From: JAIYDJ01 sp031400505
Lineage (GTDB): Bacteria > Pseudomonadota > Alphaproteobacteria > Rhodobacterales > Rhodobacteraceae
DNA length: 64,000 bases
Assembly: GCA_031400505.1 (NCBI GenBank)
Contig: JANNPZ010000043.1
Coordinates: forward strand, 62,001-126,000
Direction of reading: 5' to 3'
Numbering within the stretch: position 1 is the stretch's first letter; every line of letters starts with the position of its first letter. A program made the position numbers and the translations under genes. Below, piece after piece: positions 38,036-46,480 of this stretch. Below the pieces are notes generated by a model that saw nothing but the letters and a program-made list of their open reading frames with translations, was not told the origin of the DNA and searched no databases.

Positions 38036-38815
38036 ATGGATCCGATCTTGCAATCGCGCCTGCCATTTTGTCCCTGGATGGACCCGCGCACCGCGCGCCT
38101 TCCCGGGGTCATGCCGATGGTGGGGGATGACTGGCTTCGGGTGGATGACGCCTTTGCGGGGCAGTTGGCGCTCCGCGACCGGTTGTTTGCGACGGTTCCG
38201 GACCGCGTGCATGCGTTGCTGGATGACGGACAAGGCGCAGCGACCGAGCTTTATCAGTCAATCCTGACCCGCCTCGCACACCGGCCCGGTTACCGCGTCG
38301 GGCAAGCCTCGGCGCTGCGTCCGGATGGCATCGAAGTACCGCTTGACCGCGACCAGCCATTGCTGACCTTGGGTCGTCTGGTGCAGGAAGACCTGTGTGT
38401 GTTGGAGAGGGCGGGGGACGTGCACCGGCTGACTGGCGCGGCCCTGTGCTTTCCAGCAAGCTGGAGCCTGGCCGAAAAGATTGGCCGCCCGCTGATCAGT
38501 ATTCACGCGCCTGTTCGCGGTTATGACGCGGAAATTGCCGCCCGCGTACAAAGGATGTTCGATGCCATCCGGCCCGAGCAGCCTTTGTGGCGCATGAACG
38601 CGTTGGTCTATGTTGATCCGACCCTGCACCAGCCAAGACGCGAGGCCGACCCGCGGACCGACCGGCGCGGCGGTGGTTTCGTGCGGTCCGAACGCCAGTG
38701 TTTCGTTCGCCTGCCCCAATCGCGGGCCGTGGTGTTTTCGATCCACACCTATGTGGTGCGGATCGAAACGCTGTCGGCCCTTGAACGTGCGGCGCTTGAC
38801 GGGGCCCTTTCGTAA
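38036..38815 (+). CDS. DUF3445 family, haem-dependent oxidative N-demethylase-like protein
   Basis: This encodes 259 residues. Segments such as LPFCPWMDPRTARLPGVMPM, LGRLVQEDLCVLERAGDVHR, CFPASWSLAEKIGRPLISIH and RSERQCFVRLPQSRAVVFSI match the DUF3445 family. Characterised members form the haem-binding alpha subunit of an oxidative N-demethylase acting on secondary amines such as dimethylamine. The other subunits are not nearby, so the substrate is open. The ATG at 38036 starts at MDPILQSRLP. The 118-base gap to dddP should hold both promoters and contains a GGCGGGCTGTTCCGCCCGC hairpin. Confidence 0.85.
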   Translation: MDPILQSRLPFCPWMDPRTARLPGVMPMVGDDWLRVDDAFAGQLALRDRLFATVPDRVHALLDDGQGAATELYQSILTRLAHRPGYRVGQASALRPDGIEVPLDRDQPLLTLGRLVQEDLCVLERAGDVHRLTGAALCFPASWSLAEKIGRPLISIHAPVRGYDAEIAARVQRMFDAIRPEQPLWRMNALVYVDPTLHQPRREADPRTDRRGGGFVRSERQCFVRLPQSRAVVFSIHTYVVRIETLSALERAALDGALS

Positions 38816-38820
38816 CTGCG

Positions 38821-39627
38821 TCAGGTTCCAGCCAGGGCCGCGACCTGTTGACCAAGCGGTGTCTGGCAAAACGCGACCATCACGCCGGTCACTGCCATGA
38901 TCCGCGCGGAAAAGTCGATCTTTTCACCCTTCACCAGGCTGTATGTCATCGCAGCCACCCCCAAAGGCATCCACACCACGATCAGCGTGGCATTCATCGC
39001 CTGCGCTGCAAGCCGCATCTGGGCCGTTTCAAGTGCGGGCGCGTCCGCCATGGCGACCGGGTAGAGGGCCGCGCGTACCCGGTTCAACTCGCTTGTGTCG
39101 GGCGGCGGCAGGTCTGGTTGGTCGTTTGCCGCCATTGCGGCTGGCATGAACGGGATGAAGGTTGTCGGTGACCCGGTGTGGCTAGCACAGTCTGCACGCA
39201 GAACATCGTGAATCGAAGGCAATGAGTCGATCAGCACGTCGACCAGTTCAGGTTCGATTACCGCTGGATATTGTCTCCACAAAACCGCGTCGGGTGCATA
39301 GCGGCCTTGAATCCGTTCAACCAGCCGGCTGCACAGCACTTCATGTTCTGGATCATGGCCTGTGGAAGCCGCTGAAGGCAAAGGGCCCACTGAAACCAGC
39401 AGGCAGGCTGGCAGGGCGTCGGATGTATCCTCTGTCCAGCCAAGCACGATACGGGTTGCTCCGATGTCAAAGACAACGACATTCTCGAAGTCCCAACGGG
39501 TGCGCAGCGGCATGTTGCGCATCCGAGACAATGTGCTTTCGAGTTCAGCAACCACACGGGGAAAGCTGCAATGTTGCGGGTTGGCGTAAATCGCCTGGGC
39601 AATCGTACTCTGAGCGACATCTGACAT
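38821..39627 (-). CDS. Conserved hypothetical protein with C-terminal membrane region
   Basis: This encodes 268 residues. I do not recognise the family. The N-terminal 170 residues are soluble (MSDVAQSTIAQAIYANPQHC, FENVVVFDIGATRIVLGWTE), with a DIGATRIVLGW stretch that resembles the phosphate-1 region of actin-like ATPases only weakly. The last 70 residues hold hydrophobic segments (MNATLIVVWMPLGVAAMTYS, ARIMAVTGVMVAFCQ). The ATG at 39627 follows GTGGAGAATTGCC. It lies downstream of another protein of similar size and outline; a shared role is possible. Confidence 0.65.
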   Translation of the reverse strand: MSDVAQSTIAQAIYANPQHCSFPRVVAELESTLSRMRNMPLRTRWDFENVVVFDIGATRIVLGWTEDTSDALPACLLVSVGPLPSAASTGHDPEHEVLCSRLVERIQGRYAPDAVLWRQYPAVIEPELVDVLIDSLPSIHDVLRADCASHTGSPTTFIPFMPAAMAANDQPDLPPPDTSELNRVRAALYPVAMADAPALETAQMRLAAQAMNATLIVVWMPLGVAAMTYSLVKGEKIDFSARIMAVTGVMVAFCQTPLGQQVAALAGT

Positions 39628-39768
39628 GGCAATTCTCCACTTCTGCGTGTTGCAGCTTTGACGTGAGATTGCGCTTTGATTTGGAAACGACTGAGGCCAT
39701 TCGGCGGCCTCTGATCGGGATTGTGCTGGTCTTCGCCACAATTAACCATTGCGGTCGGGCTGCCGCAA

Positions 39769-40575
39769 TCAGGGCCAGCTGCGCAGATCCTGACCATTCA
39801 GATGGGCCAAGGCGGCCTTTACCAATCCGACTGGCATAACGCACAGCGTCACAACCGCCGCCAGCATTGCCGATGCCAGGTTGAAAGCATGATCGGCCAA
39901 TGTTTCGGGAATCGTGCGCGGCAGGCGTTCCGGGGGCGACAGCGGTACGGCGTGGGACAGCAAGACCAACCCGGATGGCGGCGGCAATGCAGCCGGAACG
40001 CGCCGCTTGGGCGCGACTTTGGGCGGGTCTCGCATGTCGTCGATCAATGCGCGGATTGCCGCAAGTGTGGGGGCATCGAAATCGTAATCCACGTCCCGGG
40101 ACGTGGCCACGGTTGCCTTGAGCCCGGGCGTATCGGGCTCTGCCGGTGGCATCGGTAGCGCTGAGGGATAGCTGCGGCGGTTGACCAGCAACGGCGGTCG
40201 AACCGGCGCCGGTGTTGGTTCAGGCTCTGCGGCGGGCGGCGATGCGGCGAGGTCTGCGGCCTTCGCGATCAGGACGGCAGTTGCAACGATCGCCTGCGCC
40301 ACACCCTCGCGTGAGGGCAGGGCGCGACCCAGACGCGACGCGCGGGAAAGTCGTGGCCCCAAAGTGTTTTCGACCATCTGCTCGGCTGCATGGACCAGCA
40401 AGGACGATCCGTTCAACAGCACGGGCCGGGCTGCGGCGCGCGACAACAGCAGACTGACCCGCACAAACGCACGGATGTCAAAGCGCGGTCTCTGGCTGCC
40501 CTCAACCCAAAGGCTGGGAGCACCCGCCCGGGCAGAAGTCTTGCGTTGTTTGGCTGACGGGCGGTTGAGGAACAT
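39769..40575 (-). CDS. Hypothetical protein with proline-rich middle and C-terminal membrane segment
   Basis: This encodes 268 residues from ATG 40575 (MFLNRPSAKQRKTSARAGAP). I do not recognise a family. The N-terminal part is basic (RPRFDIRAFVRVSLLLSRAA), the middle is Pro/Ala-rich (PPAAEPEPTPAPVRPPLLVN) and probably disordered, and one hydrophobic segment lies near the C-terminus (LASAMLAAVVTLCVMPVGLV). It is followed after 141 bases by another hypothetical protein with a membrane C-terminus. Confidence 0.55.
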   Translation of the reverse strand: MFLNRPSAKQRKTSARAGAPSLWVEGSQRPRFDIRAFVRVSLLLSRAAARPVLLNGSSLLVHAAEQMVENTLGPRLSRASRLGRALPSREGVAQAIVATAVLIAKAADLAASPPAAEPEPTPAPVRPPLLVNRRSYPSALPMPPAEPDTPGLKATVATSRDVDYDFDAPTLAAIRALIDDMRDPPKVAPKRRVPAALPPPSGLVLLSHAVPLSPPERLPRTIPETLADHAFNLASAMLAAVVTLCVMPVGLVKAALAHLNGQDLRSWP

Positions 40576-40685
40576 TGGCGCTGTACTGCTTTTTGGCTGA
40601 AGCCGCGTGATGCGCCCAGTGATGCACGGTCCAGACGACTTCCACGCGGCGTCAAGATGGCGGTTTTGCGTCACCCACTAAAGAA

Positions 40686-40713
40686 AACAGGCCACCCCCG
40701 GGGGCAGCCTGTT
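40686..40713 (-). terminator. Rho-independent terminator after glnA
   Basis: The outer stem AACAGGC/GCCTGTT and inner stem CCCCC/GGGGG form a long hairpin, followed on the minus strand by TTCTTT. It starts about 22 bases after the glnA stop. Confidence 0.8.
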
Positions 40714-40735
40714 GCAGTTCACCTAAAAACTCCGG

Positions 40736-42145
40736 TCAGCAGGAGTAATACATCTGATATTCAATCGGATGCGGCGTGTGTTCATAGGCGTAAACCTCTT
40801 CCCACTTCAGGGCCATGTAGCCTTCCAGCTGGTCTTTGGTAAACACGTCGCCGGCGAGCAGGAAATCGTGATCCTTTTCCAGCTCTTCCAAAGCTTCGCG
40901 CAGGCTACCGCAGACCGTCGGGATCTCTGCCAGTTCTTCGGGCGGCAGATCATAAAGGTCCTTGTCCGACGCAGGACCCGGATCGATCTTGTGCATGATC
41001 CCGTCCAGACCCGCCATCAGTAGGGCTGCGAACGCCAGGTAGGGATTGGCTGACGGATCGGGGAAACGCGCTTCGACACGCTTGGCTTTGGGCGATTCCG
41101 TCCACGGAATACGCACGCAGCCCGACCGGTTGCGGGCCGAATAGGCGCGCAGCACCGGTGCCTCGAACCCCGGGATCAGGCGTTTATAGCTGTTGGTCGC
41201 GGGGTTGGTGATCGCGTTCAAGGCTTTCGCATGTTTCAGAATGCCGCCAATGAAATACAGCGCCTCCTGGCTCAGATCCGCGTATTTGTCACCGGCAAAC
41301 AGGGGCTTGCCGTCGCGCCAGATCGACATGTTGACATGCATCCCCGACCCGTTGTCGCCCTTCATCGGTTTGGGCATGAAAGTCACAGTCTTGCCGTATG
41401 CGTGTGCCACGTTGTGGATCACGTATTTGTACTTCTGGATGTTGTCGGCCTGTTCGACCAACCCGCCAAAGATCATGCCAAGCTCATGCTGGCAGGTCGC
41501 AACTTCGTGGTGGTGCTTGTCGACCTTGATGCCCATCCGCTTCATGGTGGACAGCATCTCTCCGCGCAGGTCATGCGCCTCATCGACCGGGTTCACCGGG
41601 AAATAGCCGCCCTTGTGCCCGGCGATGTGGCCATAGTTGCCACCTTCCTGCACGGTGTCGGTGTTCCACGCAGCACCGGCGGCGTCGATTTCATACGACA
41701 CCTTGCGCGGGGTGACCGAATAGCGCACGTCGTCGAAGATGAAGAATTCAGCCTCGGGGCCGCAGTAGAACGCATCGCCAATGCCCGAGGATTTGAGGAA
41801 CGCCTCGGCCTTCAGCGCGGTCTGGCGCGGGCAGCGGCTGTAGGCCTCGTTGGTGTCCGGCTCGACCACGACGCAATGCACACACATCGTCTTTTCGGCA
41901 TAGAACGGGTCGATATAGACCGACGCCGCATCCGGGATCAGTTTCATGTCGGACTGGTCGATCGACTTCCATCCGGCAATCGACGATCCGTCGAACATGA
42001 AGCCTTCCTCGAAGAAGTCTTCATCCACCAGATCGGCCACAAGCGTCACATGCTGCAGCTTGCCCTTGGGATCGGTGAACCGGATGTCGACATATTCGAC
42101 CTCTTCGTCCTTCATCAGTTTCAGAGCTTTGCTCACTGCGCTCAT
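40736..42145 (-). CDS. glnA: Glutamine synthetase type I
   Basis: This 469-residue enzyme makes glutamine from glutamate, ammonia and ATP. Motifs include the N-terminal VDIRFTDPKGKLQHVTL, the catalytic block MFDGSSIAGWKSIDQSDMKL, the ATP-site region MPKPMKGDNGSGMHVNMSIW, and the adenylylation segment SDKDLYDLPPEELAEIP with its tyrosine. Activity should therefore be controlled by GlnE and the PII protein. Two adjacent ATGs occur (42148 and 42145); spacing from AAAGG favours the second. It lies 46 bases after glnB in the usual glnB-glnA operon. Confidence 0.98.
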   Translation of the reverse strand: MSAVSKALKLMKDEEVEYVDIRFTDPKGKLQHVTLVADLVDEDFFEEGFMFDGSSIAGWKSIDQSDMKLIPDAASVYIDPFYAEKTMCVHCVVVEPDTNEAYSRCPRQTALKAEAFLKSSGIGDAFYCGPEAEFFIFDDVRYSVTPRKVSYEIDAAGAAWNTDTVQEGGNYGHIAGHKGGYFPVNPVDEAHDLRGEMLSTMKRMGIKVDKHHHEVATCQHELGMIFGGLVEQADNIQKYKYVIHNVAHAYGKTVTFMPKPMKGDNGSGMHVNMSIWRDGKPLFAGDKYADLSQEALYFIGGILKHAKALNAITNPATNSYKRLIPGFEAPVLRAYSARNRSGCVRIPWTESPKAKRVEARFPDPSANPYLAFAALLMAGLDGIMHKIDPGPASDKDLYDLPPEELAEIPTVCGSLREALEELEKDHDFLLAGDVFTKDQLEGYMALKWEEVYAYEHTPHPIEYQMYYSC

Positions 42146-42193
42146 CATGATGCCTTTATGTTGGGGTTTCAGTTTAGAAAGTTTGCGGATCCG

Positions 42194-42532
42194 TTAAATC
42201 GCATCGTCGCCGGTTTCGCCAGTCCGGATGCGAATGGCCTGCTCGACCGAAGAGACGAAAATCTTGCCGTCGCCGATCTTGTCGGTACGTGCCGCCGAGA
42301 CGATTGCCTCGATGGCAGCGTCCACCATGTCATCAGCCAGCACGACCTCGATCTTTACCTTGGGCAGGAAATCCACGACATATTCGGCGCCGCGATACAA
42401 CTCCGTGTGGCCTTTCTGGCGGCCAAAACCCTTGACCTCGGTCACTGACAGACCCTGAATGCCGGCCTCCTGCAAGGCCTCTTTGACTTCGTCCAGTTTG
42501 AACGGCTTGATGACCGCCTCGATCTTTTTCAT
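42194..42532 (-). CDS. glnB: Nitrogen regulatory protein P-II
   Basis: This encodes 112 residues, the exact family length. The T-loop contains the uridylylation site Y51 in GHTELYRGAEYVVDF. The N-terminus MKKIEAVIKPFKLDEVKEAL and the C-terminal GDGKIFVSSVEQAIRIRTGE are typical. It signals nitrogen and 2-oxoglutarate status to GlnE, NtrB and other targets. It is the first gene of glnB-glnA. The 175-base gap to the divergent nnr gene should hold its promoters; I see no confident NtrC or sigma-54 site there. Confidence 0.97.
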   Translation of the reverse strand: MKKIEAVIKPFKLDEVKEALQEAGIQGLSVTEVKGFGRQKGHTELYRGAEYVVDFLPKVKIEVVLADDMVDAAIEAIVSAARTDKIGDGKIFVSSVEQAIRIRTGETGDDAI

Positions 42533-42707
42533 TTGCAGGCTTCCCCGGACGTTCGCATGGTTAAGGGCCAGTGACCACTTCGACGGCGCAGGAACAATCG
42601 GGCAAGACGAGCGTTGGGACGGGCGGTTGCGGTTTCTTCGCTGTGTGCGCGAAAAATAGCCGTAGAGATCAAAAAGAGGGCGCAAAAAGAACGAAAGCAG
42701 GTGGAAC

Positions 42708-44318
42708 GTGACAGAATTGCTGACGGCTGCCCAAATGCGGAGCCTCGAGGCGGCAGCGATTGCGAGCGGCAAGGTGACCGGGCTGGAACTGATGGAACGC
42801 GCCGGGCGCGGCGTGGTCGAGGCGATCTTCGAGGAATGGCCGGAGCTTGCGGCGGGATCGTTCCGGGCGGTGGTGCTGTGCGGGCCGGGCGGCAATGGCG
42901 GCGACGGATTCGTGGTGGCGCGGTTGCTGAAGGAGTGGGGGTGGGAGGTGGAGGTGTTTCTGTACGGCGACCCTGCGAAGATGCCGCCGGATGCGCGGGC
43001 GAATTATGAGCGGTGGGTGGGGATGGGGGATATCACGTCGCGCGATTTGATGAGCAGCAATTACCTTGTTTCCAGATTTGACCTGCGCATCGACGCGGTA
43101 TTCGGCACTGGTCTGTCGCGTTCATTGACCGGGGAAGCATGGGACTTTTGTTGGGAGATGTTCAAATGCGGACCTGAGGTGGCGATTGATGTGCCGTCTG
43201 GGTTTTGTGCCGATAGCGGACGGTTCTTGGGTGGTCAGGCGAAGGATTGGTATGATGGTCCCAATACGCCGCTCGTTGTTACGTTCGAACGGGCAAAGCT
43301 TGGACACTACATTGGACTATTGCCGGGCGTGGTTGAAAAGCTTGTCGTTAAAAGCATCGGAATTGGGGATTTTGTTCCGCATTATCAACGAAATCATGGG
43401 GATCGGGGGGACATTTCCGTGGTGTCTTTGGCGGTGGGGCGTGTGCGGCGTGCCCATGAAAAAGACCCGGCAGGTCTGCTAAACGGAGCGGCGATACACA
43501 AATATACCCACGGCCACGCCCTGATCCTTTCCGGTGGCGTCGGCCACGGCGGCGCGGCGCGGCTGGCGGCGCGGGGGGCGCTGCGGATCGGTGCGGGGGT
43601 CGTGACGGTGGGGTGTCCTCCCTCTGCGGTGATCGAGAATGCGGCTCAGTTGAATGCGGTGATGCTGCGGCGGGTGGGGGATGCGGAGGCTTTGGCGGAG
43701 GTGTTGGAGGACCGGCGGATCAACGCGCTGTGTCTGGGGCCGGGGATGGGGGTTTCGCGGGCCAAGGAGATGTTGGGGGCGGCCTTGCAGAGTCGGGGTG
43801 AACCCCGACCTACGCGGGCGGTTGTTCTGGATGCCGATGCGCTGACCGCGCTTGCCGAAGAACCAGAGTTGTTCGCGCTTTTGCACAACGGTTGCGTGCT
43901 GACCCCGCACGGTGGCGAATTTGCGCGGCTGTTTCCCGATCTAGCGTCGCGGTTGGCCGAGCCTGCGGTGCGGGGACCGGCCTATTCCAAGGTCGATGCA
44001 ACGCGGGAAGCCGCAACCCGTGCAGGGTGCGTGGTGATCTTCAAAGGGGCGGATACGGTGATTGCCGAACCTTCGGGGCGGTGCTGTATCGATTCGGCGC
44101 AGTACGACCGCGCGGCCCCCTGGCTTGCGACGGCAGGGTCAGGGGATGTGCTGGCGGGGTTCATCACAGGGCTTCTGGCGCGCGGGTTTTCACCGATGCA
44201 GGCCGCCGAAACCGCCGCCTGGCTGCATGTGGAATGCGCCCGCAGTTTCGGGCCGGGCCTGATCGCCGAGGATCTGCCCGAGGAATTGCCAAAGGTCTTT
44301 CGCGCACTCGGGATTTAG
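42708..44318 (+). CDS. nnr: Bifunctional NAD(P)H-hydrate epimerase / ADP-dependent NAD(P)H-hydrate dehydratase
   Basis: This encodes 536 residues from a GTG preceded by AGGTGGAAC. It repairs hydrated NADH and NADPH. The N-terminal epimerase (YjeF_N) has ELMERAGRGVVEAI and VLCGPGGNGGDGFVVARLL. The C-terminal dehydratase (ribokinase-like) has GHALILSGGVGHGGAARLAA, VLDADALTALAEEP, LTPHGGEFARLFPDL and WLATAGSGDVLAGFITGLLA. Two oddities: a REP-like palindrome is read in frame as QSRGEPRPTR (43789-43814), and the stretch at about 43030-43480 is visibly less GC-rich than the rest. The stop overlaps the convergent Hint-domain gene by four bases. Confidence 0.93.
   Translation: MTELLTAAQMRSLEAAAIASGKVTGLELMERAGRGVVEAIFEEWPELAAGSFRAVVLCGPGGNGGDGFVVARLLKEWGWEVEVFLYGDPAKMPPDARANYERWVGMGDITSRDLMSSNYLVSRFDLRIDAVFGTGLSRSLTGEAWDFCWEMFKCGPEVAIDVPSGFCADSGRFLGGQAKDWYDGPNTPLVVTFERAKLGHYIGLLPGVVEKLVVKSIGIGDFVPHYQRNHGDRGDISVVSLAVGRVRRAHEKDPAGLLNGAAIHKYTHGHALILSGGVGHGGAARLAARGALRIGAGVVTVGCPPSAVIENAAQLNAVMLRRVGDAEALAEVLEDRRINALCLGPGMGVSRAKEMLGAALQSRGEPRPTRAVVLDADALTALAEEPELFALLHNGCVLTPHGGEFARLFPDLASRLAEPAVRGPAYSKVDATREAATRAGCVVIFKGADTVIAEPSGRCCIDSAQYDRAAPWLATAGSGDVLAGFITGLLARGFSPMQAAETAAWLHVECARSFGPGLIAEDLPEELPKVFRALGI
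43789..43814 (+). repeat. Single REP-like palindrome read in frame within nnr
   Basis: The core GTCGGGGTGAACCCCGAC (43792-43809) is preceded by AGA and followed by CTACG, the same frame of flanks as the REP copies at 15013-15100. Relative to that copy, one C:G stem pair is changed to G:C on both sides, keeping the hairpin perfect. Confidence 0.85.
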
Positions 44319-44782
44319 GTGAGCACCGGTTGCTCGGTGCACGCCAACTCAAGACCGCCCGCGTAGATCACCTCGGGGCCGTCAAAACGCAGTCCAAAGA
44401 GCCGAACGTTGTTTTTTGACTCGGCGCGGATCAATTGGCCGTCCACCAGACACGCCGCAGCAATCAACGCTGTTTTCCGGCCACGAAGCACCTGAGCCCG
44501 CCAGTCGCGGATCATCACCGGTTGGCCTGCAGGCACCATGACGTCGGCTTCTGGCCGCCCGACCCCAAGCATGTCTCGCCCGATCCGCACCATGGACGCG
44601 CGGCGCACGACGCGCACAGAAACCGCGCGCAGGATACGAAGCCCGGACCTGGTCACAAGTCTGTCGCCCGCCGTCAGATATTCAACCGGCAACGACCCTT
44701 CCGCTGACAATACAAGGGTGCCCGACACAAGGCCCTGCAGGTCCAGTGCGACATCTTGGGTCTTGATCGTCGAATTTGTCAT
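44315..44782 (-). CDS. Hint-domain (hedgehog/intein-like) protein without the usual nucleophile
   Basis: This encodes 155 residues almost entirely made of a Hint_2-type domain: GLVSGTLVLSAEGSLPVEYL, TAGDRLVTRSGLRILRAVSV, VPAGQPVMIRDWRAQVLRGR, and GLELACTEQPVLT at the end. In active domains the first block begins with Cys (CF-x-x-GT); here the position appears to be Ser or absent, so self-cleavage is doubtful. The start is the ATG at 44782 (MTNSTIKTQDV). In Rhodobacterales such domains are often attached to secreted calcium-binding proteins, but this one stands alone. It converges on nnr with overlapping stops. Confidence 0.75.
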   Translation of the reverse strand: MTNSTIKTQDVALDLQGLVSGTLVLSAEGSLPVEYLTAGDRLVTRSGLRILRAVSVRVVRRASMVRIGRDMLGVGRPEADVMVPAGQPVMIRDWRAQVLRGRKTALIAAACLVDGQLIRAESKNNVRLFGLRFDGPEVIYAGGLELACTEQPVLT

Positions 44783-44905
44783 GTGTTGCCCGCTGCTCTG
44801 GTTGTTTTTATCCAAGATTATGTCAACAATTGGTTGAGAGCGAGCCTTTTTCTGATCGATTTCGGGCTCGCGCCGGTCGCGGACCTTTGCTAAACAACCA
44901 GACGG

Positions 44906-44989
44906 GCGGGTGTGGCGAAATGGCAGACGCACCAGATTTAGGTTCTGGCGCCGCAAGGCGTGGGGGTTCAAGTCCCTTCACCCGCACCA
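44906..44989 (+). tRNA. tRNA-Leu (anticodon TAG)
   Basis: The acceptor stem GCGGGTG/CACCCGC, anticodon arm CCAGA-TTTAGGT-TCTGG with anticodon TAG at 44939-44941, a long variable arm (CGCCGCAAGGCGT) as expected for a class II tRNA, the T-loop GGTTCAAGTCC and an encoded CCA (44987-44989) are all visible. It stands alone upstream of tig. Confidence 0.95.
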
Positions 44990-45094
44990 CCGCTGCGCTT
45001 TGACCTTGCGCCGCCCGGCATCCGCCCCTAAACAGACGCCTGATTTGGGATAGGCCGCATCGCGTGGCCCTGAAAGACGTGGGAGAACGCCAAT

Positions 45095-46429
45095 ATGCAG
45101 GTCACCGAAACCCTGAACGAAGGTCTGAAACGCGCCTACACCATCACGGTGATGGCGGCCGAGCTTGACGCAAAGGTTCAGGAAAAGCTGATCGAGGCAC
45201 AGCCGGACATCGAGATGAAGGGCTTTCGCAAAGGCAAGGTCCCGATGGCCATGCTGCGCAAGCAGTTCGGCCAGCGTCTGATGGGCGATGCGATGCAAGA
45301 GGCAATCGACGGCGCGATGAAATCCCATTTCGAAACCTCGGGGGACCGGCCGGCCCTGCAGCCCGAAGTCAAGATGATGGGCGGCGAGGACTGGAAGGAA
45401 GGCCAGGATGTCGTGGTCGAGATGTCCTATGATGCGCTGCCCGCGATCCCCGATCTGGATGCATCGGCGGTCTCGCTGGACCGTCTGATCGTCAAGGCCG
45501 ATGATGCGGCGGTGAACGAGGCGCTGACCGGGCTTGCCGGACAAGCGCAGTCGTTCAAGGACTGCAAGGCTGGGGTCAAAGCCAAGGACGGCGATCAGGT
45601 GGTGATCGACTTCTCTGGCTCGGTCGATGGCGTTGACTTCGAAGGCGGTGCAGGCACGGACTATCCGCTGGTGCTCGGCTCAAACAGCTTTATCCCCGGG
45701 TTCGAGGCGCAACTGGTTGGCCACGCGGCAGGCGATGAGGTTTCCGTTAACGTGAGCTTCCCCGAGGCTTACGGGGCCGCACATCTGGCCGGCAAGGCCG
45801 CCGTGTTTGCCTGCACCATCAAGGCAGTGAAAAAGCCGGTGGCCGCCGCGATCGACGATGAAATGGCCAAGAAGTTCGGGGCCGAGGACCTTGCGGCGCT
45901 GAAGGGCCAGATCGCCGAGCGTCTGGAGGCCGAATACAAGGGCGCCGCGCGCGCCGTGATGAAGCGGTCGTTGCTGGATCAGCTTGACACGATGGTGACG
46001 TTCGATCTGCCGCAGGCACTGGTCGAGGCCGAGGCGAGCCAGATCGCGCATCAGCTGTGGCATGAAGAAAACCCGCAGGTGCAGGGCCACAACCACGATC
46101 ACATCGACACGACGGACGAACATCGCAGTCTTGCCGTGCGGCGCGTGCGTCTGGGCCTGTTGCTGGCCGAAATCGGGCGCAAGGCCGAAATCACAGTGAC
46201 CGATGCGGAAATGACCCAGGCCGTTCTGGCGCAGGCCCGGCAATATCCGGGCCAGGAACGCCAGTATTTCGAGTTCGTGCAGAAGAACCAGCAGATCCAG
46301 CAGCAACTGCGCGCGCCGATCTTTGAAGACAAGGTCGTGGATTTCATCGTGGCCGGGGCGAAGGTCACCGAAAAGGAAATCACCAAGGCCGAACTGCAGG
46401 TGTTCATCGAGGCGCTGGACGAGCTCTGA
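45095..46429 (+). CDS. tig: Trigger factor (ribosome-associated chaperone)
   Basis: This encodes 444 residues. The N-terminal ribosome-binding domain contains the signature region KGFRKGKVPMAMLRKQFGQR, corresponding to GFRxGKxP at the tunnel exit. The FKBP-type prolyl isomerase domain follows near residues 155-240 (GDQVVIDFSGSVDGVDFEGG, IPGFEAQLVGHAAGDEVSVN). The C-terminal helical substrate-binding domain completes the protein. The ATG at 45095 follows GTGGGAGAACGCC. A perfect hairpin terminator follows at 46452-46480. Confidence 0.97.
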   Translation: MQVTETLNEGLKRAYTITVMAAELDAKVQEKLIEAQPDIEMKGFRKGKVPMAMLRKQFGQRLMGDAMQEAIDGAMKSHFETSGDRPALQPEVKMMGGEDWKEGQDVVVEMSYDALPAIPDLDASAVSLDRLIVKADDAAVNEALTGLAGQAQSFKDCKAGVKAKDGDQVVIDFSGSVDGVDFEGGAGTDYPLVLGSNSFIPGFEAQLVGHAAGDEVSVNVSFPEAYGAAHLAGKAAVFACTIKAVKKPVAAAIDDEMAKKFGAEDLAALKGQIAERLEAEYKGAARAVMKRSLLDQLDTMVTFDLPQALVEAEASQIAHQLWHEENPQVQGHNHDHIDTTDEHRSLAVRRVRLGLLLAEIGRKAEITVTDAEMTQAVLAQARQYPGQERQYFEFVQKNQQIQQQLRAPIFEDKVVDFIVAGAKVTEKEITKAELQVFIEALDEL

Positions 46430-46451
46430 CCCCATACTGTCGTGGAGTATA

Positions 46452-46480
46452 AGGGCCGCGCGTCATGGCGCGGCCTTTGT
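46452..46480 (+). terminator. Bidirectional-looking terminator between tig and a convergent DMT gene
   Basis: A perfect stem GGCCGCGC/GCGCGGCC (46454-46461 and 46468-46475) with a six-base loop is followed by TTTGT. On the other strand it is followed by CTTAT, so it can also serve the convergent transporter gene. Confidence 0.75.

Noticed and set aside
38821..39627. Actin-like ATPase or type II secretion GspL/PilM assignment from DIGATRIVLGW
   Set aside because: Only one short segment is suggestive; other motifs of the fold could not be found.
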